Shown here piece by piece: positions 7,790 through 12,677 of a stretch of 12,677 nucleotides of DNA (position 1 is the stretch's first letter; each line of letters begins with the position of its first letter). The position numbers and the translations under genes were made by a program. This DNA comes from Gammaproteobacteria bacterium (lineage in GTDB: Bacteria; Pseudomonadota; Gammaproteobacteria; Pseudomonadales; Azotimanducaceae_A), in NCBI GenBank assembly GCA_028819775.1, contig JAPPKV010000097.1, forward strand, positions 1 through 12,677, read 5' to 3'. The notes under the pieces were generated by a model. It saw only the letters and a program-made list of their open reading frames with translations, ran no database searches and was not told the DNA's origin.

Positions 7790-8878
7790 CTATTCCAAGG
7801 TGCCTTGATGGTCGCGCCGTAGCCGGTCCCAGTCGATCTCGTAGCCGAGTCCCGGACCCGTCGGTGCGTGGACGACGCCACCGGTCATGTCGATGTCTTC
7901 GACCAGGCCGTATACGTTGGCACCCGTGCACGGGAAGTACTCGTAGAACTCGCAGTTCGGCACCGCCATCGTGACGTGGAGGTTCGCCACGTTGTTGAGC
8001 GAATTGCCGCCGTGGTGGATCTCGCACTTCATCTTGAAGCCCTCGGCCAGGTGGCAGAGCCGGACCAGTGGCGTGATGCCGCCGGTGACCGCGACGTCGC
8101 CGCGCAGGATGTCAGTGGCATAGCGGGTGATCCACTGGGTCATGCCGTAGTAGCGTCCGGGTGCGAATTCCGTGGCCATGATGGGAATGTCCAGTTTCTC
8201 GTTCAGCTTGACGTAGCTGTAGATATCCTCCTCGGCGAGGGGATCCTCGTACCAATAGAAACCGAGATCCTCGATGGCGCGCCCGACCCGCACCGAATCC
8301 TCGTAGTCGTACGCCCACATCGAATCGAGCATTAGCTTCATGTCGTCCCCGACGGCTTCGCGGACCGCCTGGCAGATGGCGATGTCCGCCTTGGGATCGG
8401 AATGCGGGTGGATCTTGTGCGCGGTCCACCCGGCATCCTGGAACCGGAGCGCCTCTTGCTGGTACTCCTCGACCGTCTCCCAATAGGCAGTGCTCGAATA
8501 AACCGGCACGGTCTCCTTGCAGGTGCCGAGCAGGCGATGAATCGGCGCCCCGGCGAGCTTGCCGTTGATGTCCCACAGGCAGATGTCCACGGCACCGATG
8601 ACGCTGGTCGCGACCGCCCGGGTCTGTCGCCACATGCCTGCCCAAATGGCACCGATGTCCTGGGGATTCCTTCCGATCAACCGGGGCTTCACCATGTCGA
8701 TCAAGACCTTGGCGTGGTAGTCGGGACCACCGAGGAAGGCATTGCCGCTAATCCCCTCGTCGGTTTCGACCGTGACCACGCCCAGGTTGCGCGGGCCGCC
8801 GAACCGCATGCCCGCGCCGACTCGCCACCGTTCGACGTGCCAACCGAAGACTTCCACCTTGACGTTGGTGATCTTCAT
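7790..8878 (-). CDS. Mandelate racemase / muconate lactonizing enzyme family protein (enolase superfamily)
   Basis: Cytosolic Mg2+-dependent enzyme that abstracts a proton next to a carboxylate; dehydration or epimerisation of an acid sugar is the usual role in this group. 362 aa from ATG 8878. I chose this start because GGGAG lies 6 nt upstream, whereas the in-frame TTG at 8884 is too close to that site. Metal ligands D185 (LMLDSMW), E211 (WYEDPL) and E237 (MATEF) are spaced 26 and 26 residues, exactly as D195/E221/E247 of mandelate racemase. D261 (RGDVAVTGGIT) and H288 (CEIHHGGNS) are 27 apart, matching the D270/H297 dyad. The second-strand base motif is K155-I-H157 rather than K-x-K. The N-terminal capping domain (about 1-125) is typical. 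Mandelate racemase-subgroup chemistry is therefore likely; the substrate is not predictable. Confidence 0.92.
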   Translation of the reverse strand: MKITNVKVEVFGWHVERWRVGAGMRFGGPRNLGVVTVETDEGISGNAFLGGPDYHAKVLIDMVKPRLIGRNPQDIGAIWAGMWRQTRAVATSVIGAVDICLWDINGKLAGAPIHRLLGTCKETVPVYSSTAYWETVEEYQQEALRFQDAGWTAHKIHPHSDPKADIAICQAVREAVGDDMKLMLDSMWAYDYEDSVRVGRAIEDLGFYWYEDPLAEEDIYSYVKLNEKLDIPIMATEFAPGRYYGMTQWITRYATDILRGDVAVTGGITPLVRLCHLAEGFKMKCEIHHGGNSLNNVANLHVTMAVPNCEFYEYFPCTGANVYGLVEDIDMTGGVVHAPTGPGLGYEIDWDRLRRDHQGTLE

Positions 8879-8992
8879 GTCCAACTCCCAAATTGCGTCC
8901 GCGCAGTCTACCCCACGCCCGGTGAACCGCGATGCGCGTTGGGAGAGAGAGATTGGATCGAACGGCTAGGGTCTAGCGACGCCAGGCTGCGG

Positions 8993-9085
8993 TCAGAGCG
9001 CCACCGCGAGAACGAAAAAGCCCACCACCAGAGCGAGGCTGACAACGCTCTGCCAGTCCAGTTGAACTGAACGAATGACCAACAT
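8993..9085 (-). CDS. Possible 30-aa single-helix membrane peptide
   Basis: The minus-strand reading frame from ATG 9085 to TGA 8993 encodes a short peptide with a polar start (MLVIRSVQLDWQS) followed by an uninterrupted hydrophobic stretch VVSLALVVGFFVLAVAL, a clear single membrane-helix candidate. It lies 63 nt after the yeiH-like stop on the same strand and 114 nt before the enolase-superfamily gene. The upstream purine stretch GTGAGAG gives only a weak ribosome binding site; GTG or TTG codons further upstream are in frame. Against it: a 7-bp inverted repeat (9029-9035 with 9046-9052) falls inside the frame, and on the minus strand TTTTT follows 9 nt later, so the stretch could instead be a weak terminator of the upstream gene. 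No family recognised. Confidence 0.35.
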   Translation of the reverse strand: MLVIRSVQLDWQSVVSLALVVGFFVLAVAL

Positions 9086-9148
9086 CGCTCTCACATTACC
9101 CAAGTCACGCACGACAACGAAATATCCCTTTCCACTATTGATATACCG

Positions 9149-10108
9149 CTACCAGAGCATCGCCGCGAACAGCGTCACCGGAAGCAGGATCGACCACAGC
9201 AGAAGACTCAGCCAGATGGCCCGGCCGTTTAGCGACGCAATCGTCGACCGCCGGATCTCCATCCCGATGAAAAACAGCGCCACGATGAGCAGCAAACGAC
9301 TCGCGGCCTTGACCTGGGCGATGACCTCGACCGGGGGCTGCAGCAGTGTCCCCGCTATCGATGCGGCGACGAACAGCGCCAGGAACGCGGGAATTCGAAG
9401 CTTGGTTTCGCTTTGCCTCAACAGAATGCCCGCGCCGAGCACCACCGGGATGAGCAACAGCGTTCTGACCAACTTGACCGTCGTCGCCGTCTCCAGCGCG
9501 CGATCGCCGAATATCGCGGCAGCCCCCACGACCGAACTCGTGTCGTGGATGGCCAGCGCGACCCAGACGCCGAACTGGTCCTGCGTCATCTGCAATTGAC
9601 CGCCGACCCACGGCAACACCAGGATCGCGACGGCGTTGAGAATGAACACGATGCCTATGCAGATCGCCACCGACTCCGGTCGCGCGCGAATGACGGGCGC
9701 GAGGGTGACGATGGCCGTACCGCCGCAGATGGCCGTTCCGGTGCTCAACAACCGGGACTGGTCGTCATCGACCTTCATGAGCCGACCGATGACGAGTCCC
9801 GCGATCAAGGTGCAGGCCACGAAAATGACGACGAGTCCCGAATAGTCGCGGCTGGTCTGCCATAGGGCTTCGACGTTCAACGTGAAGCCCAGGACCACGA
9901 TCGCGGATTTAAGGCATAGCTTTCCACCACGCTCGACGACTTTGGGCACCGCGGGGGCCAACGCCACGCTCATCCCCGCACCGACGAAAAGCGCCAGCGC
10001 CGGGTGACCGACCCACAGGGCCGCCGCGAAGGCGATCAGGACCAGCGTCCACTTCAGGGCATCGAGACTCGCGAGAGAAGCCAACCTGTCGAACACGTTC
10101 ACAGCCAC
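9149..10108 (-). CDS. yeiH: YeiH-family putative sulfate exporter
   Basis: Inner-membrane protein of the YeiH / UPF0324 family, annotated as putative sulfate exporters; the transported anion is not proven for most members. 319 aa, nearly all hydrophobic, with about ten membrane segments. Family signatures are GTAICGGTAI (124-133), IHDTSSVVGA (187-196) followed by VKLVR (211-215), and the FFIGMEIR segment (279-286) near the end. It starts with GTG at 10108: GAAAGG lies about 5 nt upstream and the next candidate (GTG 10102) would be further away. That ribosome binding site sits within a short hairpin (10110-10126). It is downstream of an unknown membrane-protein gene on the same strand, with a 64-nt gap containing a tandem repeat, so co-transcription is plausible. 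Confidence 0.9.
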   Translation of the reverse strand: MAVNVFDRLASLASLDALKWTLVLIAFAAALWVGHPALALFVGAGMSVALAPAVPKVVERGGKLCLKSAIVVLGFTLNVEALWQTSRDYSGLVVIFVACTLIAGLVIGRLMKVDDDQSRLLSTGTAICGGTAIVTLAPVIRARPESVAICIGIVFILNAVAILVLPWVGGQLQMTQDQFGVWVALAIHDTSSVVGAAAIFGDRALETATTVKLVRTLLLIPVVLGAGILLRQSETKLRIPAFLALFVAASIAGTLLQPPVEVIAQVKAASRLLLIVALFFIGMEIRRSTIASLNGRAIWLSLLLWSILLPVTLFAAMLW

Positions 10109-10109
10109 G

Positions 10110-10126
10110 CGCGCCTTTCGGGCGCG
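10110..10126. promoter_or_regulatory. Hairpin covering the yeiH ribosome binding site
   Basis: CGCGCC (10110-10115) and GGCGCG (10121-10126) form a perfect 6-bp stem with a 5-nt loop. In the minus-strand mRNA the loop and 3' arm contain GAAAGG, the only purine-rich ribosome binding site before the GTG start at 10108. The stem ends one base from the start codon. It could restrain translation or be part of the dispersed intergenic repeat that continues through 10134. Confidence 0.45.
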
Positions 10127-10134
10127 TTAGGGTC
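10119..10134 (-). repeat. Dispersed intergenic repeat, copy 1
   Basis: The minus strand reads GACCCTAACGCGCCCG here. The same 16 bases occur on the plus strand at 12572-12587. In both places the repeat is followed within 3-5 nt by GGCGCG, closing a hairpin on its CGCGCC part. This pattern resembles a REP-like intergenic element. Confidence 0.55.
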
Positions 10135-10152
10135 GCCCCTAGGGTCGCCCCT
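10129..10152. repeat. Perfect tandem duplication of a 12-base unit
   Basis: AGGGTCGCCCCT at 10129-10140 is followed immediately by an identical copy at 10141-10152. Each unit has AGGG...CCCT arms that could pair around a TCGC loop, and the junction makes the palindrome CCCTAGGG. It lies in the 64-nt gap between the two minus-strand membrane-protein genes. Confidence 0.75.
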
Positions 10153-10172
10153 ACGAGCCTTTGCCAGGCGCT

Positions 10173-10595
10173 CTAACGACCGGTCTCGAAAACCTTGAAT
10201 CCGGCGAGCAGCGGTTTTCGGGCCTCGAACTGGCGGCGACCGCGTTCGCATTCGCGTGTCGCCTTCATGCGGCAGCTGAATTCCGAGAGCACCGGGATCA
10301 TCGCGAATCCGGACAGCAACAACGCCGTGGCCTCGAGTGCCTCGCCCTGCCATTCCCAATACCAACTTGGCTGCAGGTGCGGTGCGAGGTAGAAGAACTG
10401 ACCGAAGTAGCAGAACAACGTGCCCGCGGCGAGGAAGGCAAGCACGCGGACCGACCATGCGCTCAAGTAGTGTTTCAGCGACACCGCGGCAATCAACGCC
10501 CCGAACAGGAACATGGACGCTCCGGGCGGGTCGTCGAGCTTCAACACCGCCACCAACAACAGCGCGACGGCGATGACCGCGTTGACATATCGCAT
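10173..10595 (-). CDS. Small four-helix membrane protein of unknown function
   Basis: 140 aa with hydrophobic segments at about 4-19, 25-42, 49-69 and 87-104, then a charged cytoplasmic-type tail (CRMKATRECERGRRQFEARK). The first helix followed by LKLDDPP and a second helix is loosely like the TMEM220-type small membrane proteins, but I cannot assign it. The sequence W78-Y-W-E-W82 before the last helix is notable. The ATG at 10595 has GGAGGG about 12 nt upstream, longer than usual; no start codon lies between. The stop is 64 nt before the yeiH-like start, suggesting one transcript. Consistent hydrophobic periodicity and the ribosome binding site make it a real gene. Confidence 0.72.
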   Translation of the reverse strand: MRYVNAVIAVALLLVAVLKLDDPPGASMFLFGALIAAVSLKHYLSAWSVRVLAFLAAGTLFCYFGQFFYLAPHLQPSWYWEWQGEALEATALLLSGFAMIPVLSEFSCRMKATRECERGRRQFEARKPLLAGFKVFETGR

Positions 10596-10889
10596 AGTCC
10601 GGCGGGTCCCTCCTGTTACCCTTCGGGCTGTCTTGAACGATAGTCCGCGAAACCGTGGGCGACTGCAAGCCTTTTCTAGCTTCTAGACCCCCTTCTTGTT
10701 ACCGAAGGTGACGAAAACGGGCGGAATCTACCCGCGTTGTCACAGGATTCCCCCAATGATTGCCGATCTTTGACAGATTCCTGTTATAAGAACTCAATCC
10801 CATATAGACAAAAGGCCTATGAAGGCGCTCTCGGTCGAATCGAGCTAACATCAGCGAATCGCCAAGACAGGTGGTGTCCGAGATCCCGC
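10596..10889. promoter_or_regulatory. Divergent intergenic region with AT-rich promoter-like stretch
   Basis: 294 nt separate the minus-strand membrane-protein gene from the plus-strand crotonase gene, so promoters for both should lie here. Bases 10750-10815 are much richer in A+T than the surroundings. They include TTGACA (10770-10775), a perfect -35 hexamer, TATAAG (10785-10790) and TATAGA (10803-10808); none of the pairings has the standard 17-nt spacing, so the exact promoter is not fixed. A small TCTAG/CTAGA dyad lies at 10675-10687. The crotonase frame is open upstream to 10737, but that extension has no family similarity. Confidence 0.4.
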
Positions 10890-11660
10890 ATGACCGTTAA
10901 AACCGACAAACACGGCGACCTCCTCGTGATCACCATCAACCGGCCGGAGGTCCGCAATGCCATAGACCATGCCACGGCTAACGCCCTCGCCGATGCGTTT
11001 CGCGTGTTCGACGCCGACAAGCAGCGTTCGGCATGTGTCCTCACCGGTGCCGGCGGCCACTTCTGCGCCGGTGCCGATCTCAAGGCGGTGGCGGCGGGAA
11101 GGGGCAACCGGGTGACCCTGGAAGGAGACGGGCCGCTCGGTCCAACGCGAATGACCTTGTCCAAGCCGGTCATCGCGGCCGTGGAGGGCTACGCCGTCGC
11201 AGGCGGTCTTGAACTTGCGCTGTGGTGCGACCTCCGGGTGGCGGCGCGTTCCGCCGTATTCGGTGTGTACAACCGGCGCTGGGGTGTTCCCTTGGTCGAC
11301 GGGGGAACCGTCCGGCTACCGCGCCTGATCGGCCAGAGCCAGGCGATGGACATGATCCTCACCGGCCGCGGCGTTGACGGCGAAGAGGCCCGGCGGATCG
11401 GCCTGGCAAACCGGCTGACCGACGACGGCGAGGCGCGACACGAAGCGGTCCGCCTCGCAGAGACGCTGACGCGGTTCCCGCAGCGCTGCCTGCGCAGCGA
11501 TCGGCGCTCCGTGCTCACTCAATGGGGCAAGCCGATGCCCGATGCGCTGCAGCAGGAGACGTTGCTCGGGCGCGAGGTGATCAAGTCGGGCGAGACCATA
11601 CACGGCGCGACCCGCTTCAACGAAGGCGCCGGCCGACACGGCGACTTCTCCAACATCTAA
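10890..11660 (+). CDS. Enoyl-CoA hydratase/isomerase family protein (crotonase fold)
   Basis: Cytosolic acyl-CoA-processing enzyme of the crotonase superfamily, 256 aa, a normal length. The first oxyanion-hole segment is GAGGHFCAGADLKAVA (53-68) and the second is KPVIAAVEGYAVAGGLELAL (92-111). E108 matches the first catalytic Glu of rat mitochondrial hydratase (E144). Position 128, 20 residues on, where the second Glu (E164) should be, is Asn, within VYNRRWGVPLVDGGT (126-140). That segment marks a known crotonase subgroup annotated only as enoyl-CoA hydratase-related, so true hydration is uncertain. The start ATG at 10890 is chosen because the family's N-terminus begins there; the in-frame extension to TTG 10737 looks non-coding. 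The ribosome binding site is weak. 36 nt downstream the second luciferase-like gene begins, implying an operon. Confidence 0.9.
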   Translation: MTVKTDKHGDLLVITINRPEVRNAIDHATANALADAFRVFDADKQRSACVLTGAGGHFCAGADLKAVAAGRGNRVTLEGDGPLGPTRMTLSKPVIAAVEGYAVAGGLELALWCDLRVAARSAVFGVYNRRWGVPLVDGGTVRLPRLIGQSQAMDMILTGRGVDGEEARRIGLANRLTDDGEARHEAVRLAETLTRFPQRCLRSDRRSVLTQWGKPMPDALQQETLLGREVIKSGETIHGATRFNEGAGRHGDFSNI

Positions 11661-11696
11661 TCTATTGAATCAACCGTTACGCGCAAGGAGAACGCA

Positions 11697-12563
11697 ATGG
11701 CTTTCCGTGGACTCGACAACGCCCAGTTCGGCATCACGATGTTCCCGACCGACACCGCCATCGGGCCCGTGGAGGTCGCCAAGGCGGTGGAGGAACGTGG
11801 CTTCGACAGCCTGTTCTTTCCGGAACACACCCACATCCCGGCCAGTCGGGCGACGCCGTTCCCGGGCGGCGGCGAACTGCCGGAGATGTATTGGCGCGCC
11901 CACGACCCCTTCGTCGCGTTAGGCGCGGCCGCGGCCGCCACCGAGCGCATTCGGCTGGGCACCGGAATCTGCCTGGTTATCGAACGCGATCCCATCACGT
12001 TGGCCAAGGAGATCGCGTCCCTCGACACGATATCCAACGGCCGCGCCATCATCGGCATCGGCGCTGGCTGGAACCGGGAGGAAATGGAGAACCACGGCGC
12101 CGACTACAGGAACCGCTGGGCCGTCGTCCGCGAGAAGATCCTCGCCATGCGCGAGATCTGGAACAACGAAGAGGCCGAGTTCCATGGCACCCACGTCGAC
12201 TTCGATCCCATCTGGTCCTACCCAAAGCCCATTCAGGACAACGGTCCGCCGATCTGGATCGGCGCCAACTCGAAATGGGTCTTCGACCGCATCGCCGACT
12301 ACGGAGACGGTTGGATGCCCATCGGCGGTCTGGGATCCGGGAACATGGAACGACTAAAGGAAGCCGTCGAAGCCCGCGGCCGACGCGTGGAGGACATCGA
12401 CTTGGCGTTGTTCGGCGCGCCGCCGGACGCCGGCGAAGTTCGGGGCCGGATCGGCCAGGGCTTCGATCACGTGATCTTCGTCGTGCCGCCGGCTAAAGAG
12501 GACGTCGTCCTGCCCTTGTTGGATCGCTATGCGGCCATCGTCGAGGAGGTCAAGGCAGGATAA
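11697..12563 (+). CDS. LLM class F420-dependent oxidoreductase, Rv2161c-like
   Basis: Cytosolic TIM-barrel oxidoreductase, 288 aa, closely fitting the F420-associated Rv2161c-like group. It contains SLFFPEHTHIPASR (38-51), PGGGELPEMYWRAHDPFVAL (56-75), TERIRLGTGICLVIERDPI (82-100), the GIGAGWNREEMENHG block (120-134) and SYPKPIQDNGPPIWIGA (174-190). The start has a good ribosome binding site, AAGGAG (11685-11690), 6 nt before ATG. It follows the crotonase stop by 36 nt, so the two are likely co-transcribed and may act in one catabolic route. Use of F420 rather than FMN is inferred from the subgroup; no F420 biosynthesis gene is in the window. It differs clearly from the first luciferase-like protein here and is not a recent duplicate of it. 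The substrate is unknown. Confidence 0.92.
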   Translation: MAFRGLDNAQFGITMFPTDTAIGPVEVAKAVEERGFDSLFFPEHTHIPASRATPFPGGGELPEMYWRAHDPFVALGAAAAATERIRLGTGICLVIERDPITLAKEIASLDTISNGRAIIGIGAGWNREEMENHGADYRNRWAVVREKILAMREIWNNEEAEFHGTHVDFDPIWSYPKPIQDNGPPIWIGANSKWVFDRIADYGDGWMPIGGLGSGNMERLKEAVEARGRRVEDIDLALFGAPPDAGEVRGRIGQGFDHVIFVVPPAKEDVVLPLLDRYAAIVEEVKAG

Positions 12564-12568
12564 GCGCA

Positions 12569-12605
12569 GGGGACCCTAACGCGCCCGTTGGGGGGCGCGG
12601 TCCCC
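12569..12605 (+). terminator. GC-rich hairpin after the second oxidoreductase gene
   Basis: GGGGACC (12569-12575) pairs with GGTCCCC (12599-12605), and GCGCCC (12581-12586) pairs with GGGCGC (12593-12598). CTAAC (12576-12580) is bulged and GTTGGG forms the loop. It begins 6 nt after the TAA stop. There is no T-tract, so it is either a Rho-dependent end protected by a hairpin or a REP-like element. Confidence 0.55.
12572..12587 (+). repeat. Dispersed intergenic repeat, copy 2
   Basis: GACCCTAACGCGCCCG, identical to the minus strand at 10119-10134, lies within the hairpin downstream of the last gene. Both copies are non-coding and both fold through their CGCGCC part. Confidence 0.55.
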
Positions 12606-12639
12606 CGCCGGGATTTCCCAAGGCATTGATCCGGGGTAC

Positions 12640-12659
12640 GAGAATGCGGCAGCATTCTC
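12640..12659. repeat. Perfect 8-bp inverted repeat near the window end
   Basis: GAGAATGC (12640-12647) and GCATTCTC (12652-12659) form a perfect stem with a GGCA loop. It is followed by CGCGCCCGCAGGGCG at the window edge, which may start another hairpin that is cut off. Role unknown; it may be a second terminator or part of an intergenic repeat. Confidence 0.45.
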
Positions 12660-12677
12660 AATCGCGCCCGCAGGGCG

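Noticed and set aside
6526..7974. 482-codon plus-strand ORF overlapping the ATPase gene
   Set aside because: Arg-rich out-of-frame shadow; the ATPase frame has Walker motifs and runs through the same bases.
8879..8884. TTG start two codons upstream for the enolase-superfamily gene
   Set aside because: The GGGAG ribosome binding site would be only one base from the TTG but is 6 nt from the ATG at 8878.
10737..10889. 51-codon N-terminal extension of the crotonase to an in-frame TTG
   Set aside because: The extension overlaps the AT-rich promoter-like stretch, has no family similarity and begins with TTG; the family N-terminus matches the ATG at 10890.
5268..12563. The two luciferase-like genes as a recent tandem duplication
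   Set aside because: They share only family-wide motifs and differ in length and in subgroup signature blocks, so they are distant paralogues.

Overview
The window is high-GC bacterial DNA, densely packed with genes. It probably comes from a Gram-negative, proteobacterium-like organism, since it encodes a complete periplasmic-adaptor plus RND inner-membrane pump pair and a proteobacterial-type glyoxalase I. The finer taxonomy is open. Two luciferase-like (FMN- or F420-type) oxidoreductases, an enolase-superfamily enzyme and a crotonase give it an accessory-catabolism flavour, as seen in metabolically versatile environmental and marine bacteria. No rRNA, tRNA, CRISPR array, insertion sequence or phage gene is visible.

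Layout. (1) 1-407: 3' part of a glyoxalase I gene cut by the window edge. (2) 498-4942: a two-gene efflux operon, adaptor then RND permease, whose stop and start overlap by 4 nt. It closes with a near-perfect long hairpin whose loop is a run of G-tracts. (3) 5268-6215: first luciferase-like oxidoreductase, preceded by 325 nt that hold the hairpin and one doubtful small ORF. (4) 6341-7714: a stand-alone AAA+ ATPase with a C-terminal DUF4143 / PD-(D/E)XK-like domain, preceded by short direct repeats. (5) 7790-10595, minus strand: an unknown four-helix membrane protein, a YeiH-type putative sulfate exporter, a possible 30-aa single-helix peptide, and a mandelate racemase / muconate lactonizing enzyme family protein. 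(6) 10890-12563: a crotonase-fold gene and a second luciferase-like oxidoreductase of the Rv2161c-like type, probably one operon. (7) 12564-12677: non-coding, with hairpins.

How the genes work together. The adaptor and RND permease form a pump that would need an outer-membrane factor encoded elsewhere. The crotonase, the second oxidoreductase, and perhaps the enolase-superfamily enzyme and first oxidoreductase fit breakdown of organic acids or CoA esters, but no substrate can be read from the sequence. YeiH would move sulfate or a related anion. The ATPase/DUF4143 gene is a lone module with no visible link to its neighbours.

I found no clearly new multi-gene system. The points most worth a second look are: a 16-base intergenic repeat shared by two distant loci, each folding as a hairpin; a hairpin that may hide the yeiH ribosome binding site, next to a 12-base tandem duplication; the G-rich loop hairpin at the end of the pump operon; the direct repeats before the ATPase gene; a crotonase lacking one catalytic glutamate; and a candidate tiny membrane protein.
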